A stretch of 64,000 nt of DNA from Coleofasciculaceae cyanobacterium (GTDB taxonomy: Bacteria; Cyanobacteriota; Cyanobacteriia; Cyanobacteriales; Xenococcaceae): assembly GCA_036703275.1 (NCBI GenBank), contig DATNPK010000082.1:1-64000 (forward strand), given 5' to 3'. Below are positions 1-8,402 of the stretch, one piece after another. The stretch's first letter is position 1. Every line of letters begins with the position of its first letter. A program made the translations under genes and the position numbers. Below the pieces are notes generated by a model. That model did no database searches and was not told the origin of the DNA. It saw only the letters and a program-made list of their open reading frames with translations.

Positions 1-128
1 TACCAACCCTCGGTATAGTGCGCAAGAGCTTTGTTGTAGACCAAACGCACGCAACCCATTGTCCGTCGCAAAAGATTTTCTTGCGCTTGTGTCGGGTAAA
101 AGCGGAACTTGTAAGCACGTTCACTCAT
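1..128 (-). CDS. tnpB: TnpB (IS200/IS605 OrfB-family) RNA-guided nuclease, N-terminal fragment
   Basis: The minus strand reads from an ATG at 128 through 42 uninterrupted codons to the left edge, so only the N-terminus is present. The peptide begins MSERAYKFRFYPT and continues with an ENLLRRTMGCVRLVYNKAL segment. This is the characteristic start of TnpB/OrfB transposon proteins: the KFRxYPT strand followed by the RxxxGxxRxVYN helix. TnpB is a RuvC-type nuclease guided by an omega RNA made from the 3' end of its element; here that end lies outside the window. Upstream of the gene are palindromic sequences that may be the element's left end. Whether the gene is full length cannot be judged. Confidence 0.85.
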   Translation of the reverse strand, partial: MSERAYKFRFYPTQAQENLLRRTMGCVRLVYNKALAHYTEGW

Positions 129-180
129 GCTTCACATTATACCGCATTTAATGTAAACAACTTAATTAGAGGCGCGCATT

Positions 181-236
181 CATCTCTTGGCTGTCATCTG
201 GGGTTTCCCCCGAGAGATGCGGGGCAAGCCCAGATG
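181..236. repeat. Nested hairpins just upstream of tnpB, possible IS left end
   Basis: CATCTCTTGG at 181-190 can pair with CCGAGAGATG at 210-219. Alternatively CATCTGGG at 195-202 pairs exactly with CCCAGATG at 229-236, and GGGG-TTT-CCCC lies inside at 200-210. The two larger pairings exclude each other. IS200/IS605 elements carry subterminal hairpins recognised by their transposase, and this position upstream of tnpB is where the left end should be. No tnpA was seen in the window. Confidence 0.45.
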
Positions 237-250
237 TTTGAACGCCACGT

Positions 251-334
251 CTCACCACCAAGCCCTACATTCTTGTCGGCGGCTTTTTTGTGTGAATATT
301 CATACAAAAAACGCGCCGAGGGCTATGGTGGGAG
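251..334. repeat. 84-bp imperfect palindrome
   Basis: Bases 251-266 pair with 319-334 (about 15 bp with two single-base bulges), 276-281 pair with 314-319, and 284-297 pair with 298-311 (13 of 14 positions). The whole forms one long, nearly loopless stem. It could be a MITE-like palindrome, a structured end of the adjacent TnpB element, or a strong bidirectional transcription barrier because the inner arm ends in T6/A6 tracts. No coding sequence is convincing across it. Confidence 0.55.
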
Positions 335-463
335 TATCCTGCGCGAAAACTGATGATGATGATAGAAGACTTTTGACCTCGACTGCCTGTAGAGAAAACT
401 GTAATTGACGCATCTTGATTTTGCTCCCATTAAGTAAAAGTGATTAAATATTTAGTAGTTGAG

Positions 464-553
464 CGATCTGCCTGAGATCTTGCTGTATAAAAGTCCCCTA
501 AAGGATATGCCCGTGCATATCGCACAGATAAACACAGATGAACACAGATGAAA
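464..553 (+). repeat. Dispersed intergenic repeat, copy 1
   Basis: Contains TATAAAAGTCCCCTAAAGGA followed by CGCACAGATAAACACAGATG. Both blocks recur in the same order at 60783-60924, separated there by a longer palindromic core. The left part (464-512) also matches the reverse strand of 55508-55566. Tandem GCTAATA heptamers follow at about 562-580. This is a non-coding cyanobacterial repeat family. Confidence 0.7.
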
Positions 554-651
554 TATCTAAAGCTAATAGCTAATAGCTTTTATAGCCAATCAAAAGGCTT
601 AACCGAGAAGTCTTACATCACTCCGCTATTTTTACCGCTGACTCGATCGCT

Positions 652-1953
652 TTAAACTTCAAGATGATCGCGAAAATAAAGGCGATATAGTTGGCGGCTA
701 GGAATTACATGACTACCAACGAATTTAATTAAACCTATGCTCTCTAATTTGTAGGCAGCAATGCAGCATATCTGCACGGGAGAATGAGCGGTAATGACTT
801 GGCTAAAAGCCCTGGTTAGTTCGGAAAACTGCCGCAGAATTATCAAGTATCCTTTTAAATGACTACGATAAATACCCGAAGGAGTGGGTGCTTCGGCTAA
901 TAGCTGTTCCAAGGTAATATTTTGAGTTGACAGGACATGAAATGCTAACCTAACTAAGTATGGATGACCTCCAATCATTTCCATCAGTAAACTTAAACTT
1001 TCCTCTGATATATCCTGCTTAAATTGATATCGATTAGCTAGTTCTTGAACCTGTTCAAAATTAAATTCAGGTAAAATTATCGCTAAGCCCAAATTAAATG
1101 GCGATCGATTAATATCTAAAGGAATATAAATCTCGGTGGAGTGAACCACAATCATTCGTAAACGTTGCCAGACTTCTAAATTATTAGCTTCTTCATGCCA
1201 AAATTGCACTAGAGGTAAAAATTCTTGAGCTATTTCGGGATATTCAAATAAATGATTAACCTCATCTAGAGCTAAAACCAAGGGTACTTTGAGCTGTTCG
1301 AGAATATGCTTTTGTAAATAGTTAGTGCAGCTTATTTTTGTGCCTAAATCTCGATCCCAATATCGATCTAATTCTGATTCGATTCCTAGCTGTAAGGTAA
1401 TGTTTGCCATTAACCAGCGTAAAAACTTTTCTAGATTGGATAAGACAGAAGCTTCTGCCAGTTGGAAATTTAGCGTTACCGTTTTGTAGCCGTGCGATCT
1501 CACTTCAGCTAAAATACGAATCATTAAGGAAGTTTTTCCCCGATTTAGGGGAGATTTTATCGCGATCAACGCTCCTGGACGCAGAATTTCTGCGTAGGCT
1601 AAAGCTTCAGTAGGAAGACGTTCGATATAGAAATTTGAGTTGAGGGAAACTTGACCATCGGGTAATTCTGAAGTAGCGCTCAAAAATTTGGTTTTTTTCG
1701 ACTTTTGCCTTAAAACTGATTTAAAGTTGTTTTTACTTACCTTTTCTTGCCAAGCCAAAGAAAGACTTCGCCATAATCGCGAACCTACGACTCGAATATA
1801 GTCCGAATCGTAACCAGAACCCAGAGCAATTTCTTGATATGTTTTGCCCAACCAACATTCTCGTAGTACTAATTCCTGTACTCCGTTTAATCTTTCAGGC
1901 TCTAGCGTCCGATCGACAATTTTCAATGCCTGGCTTATTTCTAGATCTGTCAT
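652..1953 (-). CDS. AAA-like (AAA_35) ATPase with N-terminal VMAP-type HTH
   Basis: 433 residues, ATG start. Residues 1-70 form a helical segment resembling the HTH domain found at the N-terminus of cyanobacterial vWA-MoxR-associated (VMAP) and AAA_35 proteins (AALGSGYxxxYIR-like pattern). An ATPase domain follows with a Walker A variant ending RGKTSLM at about 138-144, a Walker B of the form LVLALDE, and the GGHPYLVRLAF segment typical of AAA_35 (STAND-like P-loop) proteins. Such proteins are usually signalling or conflict-system NTPases. There is no C-terminal effector (WD40, TPR, caspase) in this chain and no obvious partner next door, so its output is unknown. The neighbour at 2139 is on the same strand but unrelated. 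Confidence 0.75.
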   Translation of the reverse strand: MTDLEISQALKIVDRTLEPERLNGVQELVLRECWLGKTYQEIALGSGYDSDYIRVVGSRLWRSLSLAWQEKVSKNNFKSVLRQKSKKTKFLSATSELPDGQVSLNSNFYIERLPTEALAYAEILRPGALIAIKSPLNRGKTSLMIRILAEVRSHGYKTVTLNFQLAEASVLSNLEKFLRWLMANITLQLGIESELDRYWDRDLGTKISCTNYLQKHILEQLKVPLVLALDEVNHLFEYPEIAQEFLPLVQFWHEEANNLEVWQRLRMIVVHSTEIYIPLDINRSPFNLGLAIILPEFNFEQVQELANRYQFKQDISEESLSLLMEMIGGHPYLVRLAFHVLSTQNITLEQLLAEAPTPSGIYRSHLKGYLIILRQFSELTRAFSQVITAHSPVQICCIAAYKLESIGLIKFVGSHVIPSRQLYRLYFRDHLEV

Positions 1954-2138
1954 GTTTAATTGTGTGTTTTGTTCAAAACTACTTCTTGATCGCTGAATAC
2001 ATTCATAAAAAGCTATTGCACAGTCTATAGTAATTTAAGATACTCTTTTTTTCATTGCTCCCAAAAATTAGCGAAGAATTTGAAAATCCGAGATAAAAAT
2101 TACCCAATTATTCGACCGATTAACCAGATATAAACTGT

Positions 2139-3197
2139 TTAGAGATCGTGTCTCAATATTTTGCCGTAGTCGCTGGGAATTGAAATTGGTAGTTGCGCTA
2201 GGGAAATCAGCTCCCAGGTTTCCGCGTTATAGGTTGTATAGGCGATTTGAAATCTAGACAAATCGAGGTCGACAATGGTAATCGTTTTGGTAGCAGGTAG
2301 TTCGCTATTAATTAGTTGCCTTGCTCCTTGTCCTAATGCTCCTGCATGGAGCAATTTTAACTTGCCTTTTTTACCTGGATAGTAGGCGTGATGATGTCCG
2401 CTGATATAGATATCGACTTGGTTTTGCTCGAGTAGCGATCGCAGCATTTCACCATCAGCTAAATATTCTCCAGGCTGGTTTTTGGTTTTAGCTACGGGAT
2501 ATAGAGGTAAATGTCCCACCACAATTCTCGCTTTTGCTTGCTGTGCTGCTGGACTATTCAACGTTGTTTGTACCCAATCTAGCTGCTTGTCGGAGATATC
2601 TTGAGTAGAAGCGTCCCAGACTAACAAGAATACATCATTTTGGTGAAAACTATAAAAAAAAGGAAAATTGGCGCGATCTATGAAATCCAAACTTAATTGA
2701 TGCTGGTTTCGATTCCAGTATGCCCGAGCTAAATCTCTTTCGCGTTCAAAAATCAAAGCTCGATCTTTGATTGCTCCAGAACCGTCATGATTACCAATGG
2801 TAAACCCAAAAGGAATCTGATATTTTCTTAAAGGTGCAGCTACATGAAGCTCGAAAGCTGCCCACATCTGTTCAATCTGCGCTTTGGTCAGAGAAGCCTT
2901 TTGTCCCGCGATCATATCTCCGCCACAGAGTACTAAATCGGGCTGCCATTGAGGCATTAAAGCGATCGCCTGTTCTATTTCAGGCTCATATTCGGTTGAA
3001 CCATATTGGCTATTAAGATCGCTAATCACCACAATCCGAAAGTCTTTGCGGGGTGGCAAATATAAATGCTCTAAACTACTTGCTGTCGTAGATATCTCTT
3101 TGCTTGGTTTGACCTTAGCGCGATCGACTGCATAACAGCTAAAACAGAGACTGAAAACTAACCCGATGAGCAATAGCCAAGTAAATCGCCGTTTCAT
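2139..3197 (-). CDS. Secreted or lipoprotein calcineurin-like metallophosphoesterase
   Basis: 352 residues from the ATG at 3197; a TTG at 3233 would add 12 residues but places them before a clear signal sequence. The N-terminus is basic then hydrophobic (KRRFTWLLLIGLVFSLCFSC), possibly ending in a lipobox cysteine. Phosphoesterase motifs appear in order: SDLN (motif I, normally DxH), GGD, GNHD, GH before LPLYP, and SGHHH. These bind two metals in the calcineurin-like fold. The motif I histidine is replaced by asparagine, so activity may differ from the classical enzymes. Substrate unknown; probably an envelope phosphatase or phosphodiesterase. Transcribed alone; argC diverges from it across about 275 bp. 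Confidence 0.85.
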   Translation of the reverse strand: MKRRFTWLLLIGLVFSLCFSCYAVDRAKVKPSKEISTTASSLEHLYLPPRKDFRIVVISDLNSQYGSTEYEPEIEQAIALMPQWQPDLVLCGGDMIAGQKASLTKAQIEQMWAAFELHVAAPLRKYQIPFGFTIGNHDGSGAIKDRALIFERERDLARAYWNRNQHQLSLDFIDRANFPFFYSFHQNDVFLLVWDASTQDISDKQLDWVQTTLNSPAAQQAKARIVVGHLPLYPVAKTKNQPGEYLADGEMLRSLLEQNQVDIYISGHHHAYYPGKKGKLKLLHAGALGQGARQLINSELPATKTITIVDLDLSRFQIAYTTYNAETWELISLAQLPISIPSDYGKILRHDL

Positions 3198-3472
3198 GTT
3201 GAAGATTAAAAACTTGAGAACAACCGCTGACAAATAACAAATAACTAATCATTTAAATATAATCATTTAATCGAAATCAACCATCAATTTAGATTACCGC
3301 GAGCTGAAATGGTAATCTTTTAAGAGACTATGAATATCGAAACGATTACTTAACAATTAAGATTGAAATCCTACAGCAATTTTTTGTTTAAAATGTCTTA
3401 ATTGTGCTTAAACTATAGATCTTCAGAGCGAGCATTAAACTAAAGATTAGTCAGAGGCGTAAGATTAAGATC

Positions 3473-4531
3473 ATGAGTGATACATCCCAAAAGCCAATTG
3501 GAATTATCGGGGCTTCAGGATACGGAGGAGTCCAATTGGTTAGACTTCTATTAGAACATCCTGCGGTAAGTATTGCTTACTTAGGTGGCGATAGTAGCGC
3601 TGGAAAGCAGTATGGTTCTCTCTATCCTCATTTAGCTCATTGCGTCGATCTCAACGTTGAAAAAATTGATTTAGATGAAGTTGCAGCTCGTTGTGAAGTA
3701 GTATTTCTGGGACTACCAAACGGTCTTGCTTGCGATCTTGCTCCTACTCTGATTGAAAAAGGCTGTAAAGTACTAGATCTCTCGGCAGACTATCGTTTTC
3801 AAGATTTAGACACTTACACTAGCTGGTATAAGAAAGACAGAAAAGATCGTGAAACGGCATCATCTGCCATCTATGGTTTACCAGAGCTATATCGCGAACA
3901 AATCAAACAATCTCAGCTAATTGGTTGTCCTGGGTGTTATCCAACCGCTAGTTTATTGGCTCTTGCACCCTTACTCAAGCAGGGTCTAATCGATCCCTCA
4001 ACCGCCATCATTGACGCTAAATCTGGCACTTCTGGCGGAGGTCGACAAGCCAAAACTAATTTCCTCTTAGCAGAAGCAGATAACTCTCTGGGAGCTTATG
4101 GGGTAGCCAGCCATCGCCACACTCCAGAAATTGAGCAAATTTGCACTGCTTTAGCTCGTCAAGAGGTTACAGTGCAGTTTACGCCTCACCTGATTCCCAT
4201 GGTTAGGGGGATTTTATCAACCGTCTATGCTACTCTGCGCGATCCTGGTTTAGTCAGAGAAGATTTAATTACAATCTACAGCGCTTTTTATCGCTCCTCA
4301 CCATTTATTAAGATTTTACCCAATGGTATTTATCCTCAGACAAAATGGGCCTGTGGGACTAATCTAGCTTATATTGGCATTCAGGTGGACTCTCGTACAG
4401 GCAGAGTGATTGTACTATCGGCGATCGACAACTTAGTTAAAGGTCAAGCTGGTCAAGCGGTACAATGTATGAATTTAATGATGGGTTGGGATGAATCCCT
4501 TGGTTTACCAAAGCTAAGTTTTTATCCTTAA
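3473..4531 (+). CDS. argC: N-acetyl-gamma-glutamyl-phosphate reductase
   Basis: 352 residues, full length for the family. ArgC reduces N-acetylglutamyl phosphate to the semialdehyde with NADPH, the third step of arginine synthesis. The N-terminus has the Rossmann motif GASGYGG (residues 13-19). The catalytic cysteine is C155 in [10 protein letters not shown] conserved SGTSGGG segment and the C-terminal dimerisation region are present. The gene is preceded by a 275-bp space shared with the divergent phosphoesterase and is followed after 38 bp by a solute-binding protein that need not be functionally related. Confidence 0.97.
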   Translation: MSDTSQKPIGIIGASGYGGVQLVRLLLEHPAVSIAYLGGDSSAGKQYGSLYPHLAHCVDLNVEKIDLDEVAARCEVVFLGLPNGLACDLAPTLIEKGCKVLDLSADYRFQDLDTYTSWYKKDRKDRETASSAIYGLPELYREQIKQSQLIGCPGCYPTASLLALAPLLKQGLIDPSTAIIDAKSGTSGGGRQAKTNFLLAEADNSLGAYGVASHRHTPEIEQICTALARQEVTVQFTPHLIPMVRGILSTVYATLRDPGLVREDLITIYSAFYRSSPFIKILPNGIYPQTKWACGTNLAYIGIQVDSRTGRVIVLSAIDNLVKGQAGQAVQCMNLMMGWDESLGLPKLSFYP

Positions 4532-4569
4532 TAGAAATTTAGTTTCAGATTAAATAGTTAAGAACGGGT

Positions 4570-5406
4570 ATGAAGCATCAATTGGCATCTTTTTTGACTG
4601 GCGGTTTATGTTTGCTCACTTGGGCATCTCCTGCCAAGGCTGAAGCTACCTTAAACAAAATTCAGCGCACAGGAGTTTTAAATGTCGCTATCAGGGAAGA
4701 TGCACCACCTTTTGGTTATTTAGATACCAATGAAAACCTACAGGGATACTGTTTAGACTTTTTTGCTCTTTTAGAAACACAGTTAATTAAAAAGTTAAAG
4801 CGAAATACTTTAAGTATTAAGCTATACAAATCTACACCAAGTAATCGCTTTGATTTAGTAGCTAAAAATATAGTCGATCTTGAATGCGGCCCAAATACAA
4901 TACGCTTTGATATTCCGGAAAACACAAATTTCTCTACCAGTTTTTTTATTACAGGAACACAATTTCTAGTCAAGCAAAATAATCCTCTCGATCTGGAGCA
5001 AGATTTGGGGAAAGAAGTCGAACTTGGAGTAATTAACAACACCACTACTGAAAAATTTATTGCCCAACGCTATCCTTCAGCAACCTTACTCAAATATAGT
5101 GGCGTAACCGCTAGAATTAGAGGCATACAAGCGGTCGAACAGGGTAAGATTGATGCCATGATTAGTGATGGTATTCTCTTAAGAGGCGAAGCACAGCGGC
5201 TAGGACTATCTTCGGTTGAATATTCTCTAATACCAGATGTCCCCTTAACCTGCGATCGCTATGGCATGATTATTCAAAGTAACGATCCCCAATGGGAAGA
5301 TTTTATTAATTCTGTAATTAATAGTCCTGAAGCGGCAGCTTTATCAAATGCTTGGTTTGGACAGCTATTTAACTATGCTCAACCTGCTCCAGATTTTTGC
5401 CGATAG
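4570..5406 (+). CDS. Amino-acid-type ABC transporter substrate-binding protein (SBP_bac_3)
   Basis: 278 residues. A short signal peptide (hydrophobic stretch then SPAKAEA) is followed by a family 3 periplasmic binding domain. Visible features are the strand LNVAIREDAPPFGY near residue 37, the LQGYCLDFFALL helix and the LGVINNTTTEKF hinge region. These proteins bind polar amino acids or similar ligands in the periplasm. No permease or ATPase genes are adjacent, so it either serves a distant transporter or acts as an orphan sensor. It lies 38 bp downstream of argC on the same strand and may be co-transcribed; whether the ligand relates to arginine is only a guess. Confidence 0.85.
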   Translation: MKHQLASFLTGGLCLLTWASPAKAEATLNKIQRTGVLNVAIREDAPPFGYLDTNENLQGYCLDFFALLETQLIKKLKRNTLSIKLYKSTPSNRFDLVAKNIVDLECGPNTIRFDIPENTNFSTSFFITGTQFLVKQNNPLDLEQDLGKEVELGVINNTTTEKFIAQRYPSATLLKYSGVTARIRGIQAVEQGKIDAMISDGILLRGEAQRLGLSSVEYSLIPDVPLTCDRYGMIIQSNDPQWEDFINSVINSPEAAALSNAWFGQLFNYAQPAPDFCR

Positions 5407-5481
5407 AATTTAAGATTGAGATTCTAGATAGTTTTCTTAACCAAATACCTAAAATTGAGAAGGCGTTAACAGCGGATCTGT

Positions 5482-6675
5482 ATGTTGGAATTACTCGGAA
5501 TAATCAATCAAGCTAAAATTTACAATCAGGCTCTCATCCCTACAGAATTCGTCTTACCAGCAAAATCGCCACCAAAGCTTAAGGATAATTTGGCTATAGT
5601 TGCCTCAAAAATACCTGATTCAAGAACACAACGAATCACCGCCCAACATGAAAACTTTAACTATTCAGGCAGAATTAACTGGCAAGATCCTCAAGCACCA
5701 GCCTTTGCTTTTCCTGGAACAGTAGTGGAATTCAAGTTTACTGGCACTAGTTTGAAACTCGAACTAGCAGAGGATAACTGGAATAGCGGAAATTATCTTG
5801 ATGTTTATCTAGACAATAATCGCGATCCAATTACCATTGAATTAAAACCAGACAATGGACAACCAGTGGTTTATGACATTGCCGAGGGATTGGATAACCA
5901 AGTTCATCAGGTAGTGTTGGTTAAACGTACTGACTATGTTATGGGTGAGTTTAACTTTCATGGCATAATCATCGACGGAGAGCTATTACCTGCCGATCCA
6001 GATTCAAAGCGTAAAATTGAAGTTTACGGGGATTCTATTTCTTCTGGTGCTGCTGTAGAGTACGAAGTACCAGGGGTTCAAGATCCTCAAGGAAGCAACG
6101 ATTATCTATCTAACGCCTACTATAGCTATGCCTCAATTTTGGCAAGAGAATCTGATGCAGAACTATCTTTAGTAACTCAATCTGGTGCGCCTTTGATGAA
6201 CGGGTTTGGATATTGGCATGATGGTACAGGTGCAGAATCTTTTTACGACAAGTTAAAACCGCTAAAAGATGCTCCTGTTTGGGATTTTAGTAATTATACT
6301 CCTGACTTGGTAATTATTGCTTTGGGTCAAAATGACTCGGCAACTATTCGGATTGGCAGGGATATGTCTGCCGAAGTTTGGAAAGATCATTATAAAAAGC
6401 TCATAGCTAATCTGAGAGCTAAATATCCTAATTCCTATTTTGTCGGAATGTTTCCCAATATGTTTCACGATCGCGCCTGGGATACTTATATAATTGAAGC
6501 GATCGCCGAATACCGTAGCGAACACAACGACGAGCGCGTTTTTTCTCTTATTCACGAACAAGTAACCCCAGGACATCCCCGCATCAGCGAACAACAGCAG
6601 ATGGCAGACACTCTTAAAGAGTTTATTGATACTACTTTGACTGATAATGGTTTTAATTGGGATGTTGCTAATTAA
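5482..6675 (+). CDS. SGNH/GDSL esterase of the carbohydrate esterase 2 type
   Basis: 397 residues. The N-terminal half (about 60-170) is a beta-rich jelly-roll-like region typical of CE2 acetylesterases. The SGNH domain starts at 178 with VYGDSISSG (nucleophile S185), then LGQND with N284, and GHP with H365 near the end. These are the block I, III and V residues. Such enzymes remove acetyl groups from sugars or polysaccharides. No clear signal peptide is visible at the chosen ATG; the first about 30 residues are poorly conserved-looking, so export is uncertain. Convergent with bioF, with 51 bp between the stops. Confidence 0.8.
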   Translation: MLELLGIINQAKIYNQALIPTEFVLPAKSPPKLKDNLAIVASKIPDSRTQRITAQHENFNYSGRINWQDPQAPAFAFPGTVVEFKFTGTSLKLELAEDNWNSGNYLDVYLDNNRDPITIELKPDNGQPVVYDIAEGLDNQVHQVVLVKRTDYVMGEFNFHGIIIDGELLPADPDSKRKIEVYGDSISSGAAVEYEVPGVQDPQGSNDYLSNAYYSYASILARESDAELSLVTQSGAPLMNGFGYWHDGTGAESFYDKLKPLKDAPVWDFSNYTPDLVIIALGQNDSATIRIGRDMSAEVWKDHYKKLIANLRAKYPNSYFVGMFPNMFHDRAWDTYIIEAIAEYRSEHNDERVFSLIHEQVTPGHPRISEQQQMADTLKEFIDTTLTDNGFNWDVAN

Positions 6676-6726
6676 TCCTAAAAAAGCTAAAAATTAGAAT
6701 TTTCTCTGGTATTTGAATAATTGTCT

Positions 6727-7866
6727 TTAAAGATTCTCGATCAACAAATCCAAATGTTGCTTTTTGTGAGTAGCCATTACAGATAAGCGAATACGGCTAG
6801 TGGGTACAGTCGGCGGACGAATTGCCGGGGCAAAGATGCCTGCATCTATAAGCTGTTGGGCTTTATCGAGTGCTGCTTGAGGAGTATTGAGATTAATGCA
6901 GAGAATGGGCGACTCCGAAGGCAGCAGTTCTAAATTTGATAGCTGTTGTTTGAGGTAATCGATATTTTGCCATAGTTTTTCTCGTCTCGATACTTCTTGC
7001 TTAACTATTTCGATTGCTTTAGTCGCTGCTACGGTATCGGCTGGAGATAATGCCGTGGTGTAAATCCAACTGGCGGCGCGGTTACGTAAAAAATCAATTA
7101 GTTCGACGCTACCTGCAACATATCCGCCAAGACTTCCTAAAGCTTTGCTGAGAGTCCCAATTTGAATTAGTTCTTTGCCAGTGCAGTTAAAGTGTTCGAC
7201 GCAGCCAGCACCAGTGCAACCTATTACTCCCGTAGCGTGTGCCTCATCTACCAAGAGCATACATTCAAATTCTTCGGCGATCGCCACTAATTCAGGTAAG
7301 GGGCATAAATCTCCATCCATACTAAAAACGCTATCAGTAGTAATTAAACACCGTCGATACAAGCTGCGGTTTGCGACTAACTTTTCTTTTAAGTCGGCAA
7401 CATTGTTATGTAAATAATCAATTGCGGTTGCACCACTAAGAATTGCTCCTTTTTTCAGGCTAGAGTGATTGTATCGATCGCCTAAAATTAAATCTTTTTG
7501 TCCGACTAAAGCCGATACCGTACCCAAATTAGCCAAATAACCTGAACTAAACACCAAAGCGTCGTCCGTTTGCTTAAGAGAGGCGATCGCATTTTCCAGT
7601 TCTTGGTGGATTTTTTTATGTCCACTTAATAACCGCGAACCAGTACTACCAGTACCATAAGCTTGAGTAGCAGCAACAGCCGCCTTAATTAATCGTCGAT
7701 CGACCGCCAGTCCTAAATAATCGTTACTGGCAAAGTTAATTACTAGCTTACCCGATAATTCTACTACTACTCCTGGTTTCCCAGCGATCGCTTTAACTGA
7801 ACGATACCAATTGGCACGATGAATCGTGTTTAGTGATTTATTGATCCAACTATATGCATTTGCCAC
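6727..7866 (-). CDS. bioF: 8-amino-7-oxononanoate synthase
   Basis: 379 residues with a GTG start at 7866. This PLP enzyme condenses pimeloyl-CoA/ACP with alanine to give KAPA, the first ring-forming step of biotin synthesis. Seen: FASNDYLGL near 45, [12 protein letters not shown], a YNHSS segment, VDEAHATGV, and the PLP lysine K241 in [10 protein letters not shown]. Length is normal for BioF. No other bio genes are in the window. The C-terminal domain of the large polyketide synthase at 43515-51185 belongs to the same alpha-oxoamine synthase family, so this stand-alone copy is useful for comparison. Confidence 0.92.
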   Translation of the reverse strand: MANAYSWINKSLNTIHRANWYRSVKAIAGKPGVVVELSGKLVINFASNDYLGLAVDRRLIKAAVAATQAYGTGSTGSRLLSGHKKIHQELENAIASLKQTDDALVFSSGYLANLGTVSALVGQKDLILGDRYNHSSLKKGAILSGATAIDYLHNNVADLKEKLVANRSLYRRCLITTDSVFSMDGDLCPLPELVAIAEEFECMLLVDEAHATGVIGCTGAGCVEHFNCTGKELIQIGTLSKALGSLGGYVAGSVELIDFLRNRAASWIYTTALSPADTVAATKAIEIVKQEVSRREKLWQNIDYLKQQLSNLELLPSESPILCINLNTPQAALDKAQQLIDAGIFAPAIRPPTVPTSRIRLSVMATHKKQHLDLLIENL

Positions 7867-7968
7867 AATACGTTTAGCGTGTGTTGCCTTTATTCATATT
7901 ATTGCTTCTTAGCTATCTTATCTTTTGGCAAGTTATCCCTCGCTCAAAAACTGTATAGATCGAATAGA

Positions 7969-8196
7969 TCAATCTATACTATGGCGCGAATGAACCGTAG
8001 CGACAGCAACTGGTCTACCAATAAATAATAATGCTAATAGAGCCAACAGATGCACTGACCAATGAACCATAACCAAACCCCAAATCAAACAGGTAACCGA
8101 CATTCCTACAGCCAGCAAAGCAAAAATATCGTTATCGGTACGAAGATAAATAACAATACTGGCTATAGCGGTGACAAGTAGTAAAAGTGGAAACAT
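7969..8196 (-). CDS. Small membrane protein, unknown function
   Basis: 75 residues, ATG start, almost entirely hydrophobic with three probable membrane segments (about 1-17, 24-43 and 47-62) and a short polar tail rich in His, Arg and Ser. No domain recognised. It lies 102 bp upstream of bioF on the same strand, so co-transcription is possible. Resembles the many small conserved cyanobacterial membrane proteins of unknown role. Confidence 0.6.
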   Translation of the reverse strand: MFPLLLLVTAIASIVIYLRTDNDIFALLAVGMSVTCLIWGLVMVHWSVHLLALLALLFIGRPVAVATVHSRHSID

Positions 8197-8402
8197 AAGC
8201 TTAATCTAGTTTTGAATTACTTGAAGAATGTTTTGGACAATTTTAATTGGTAATCAATTGCAGAGATAAACTTTACTTATTGATCACATAATAATTCTTT
8301 ATCTCTACTTTAAATTTAGCGCAAGATCCCCGCCCGAACGCAAAATTTATGAATCTGCTACCAATATTGTTAAAATTCTTTATATAACTTCAAAATAATA
8401 TT

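Noticed and set aside
18-408. Two plus-strand open frames of 111 and 73 residues
   Set aside because: They run antisense to the TnpB start and across the palindromes, have no family resemblance, and have unnatural composition.
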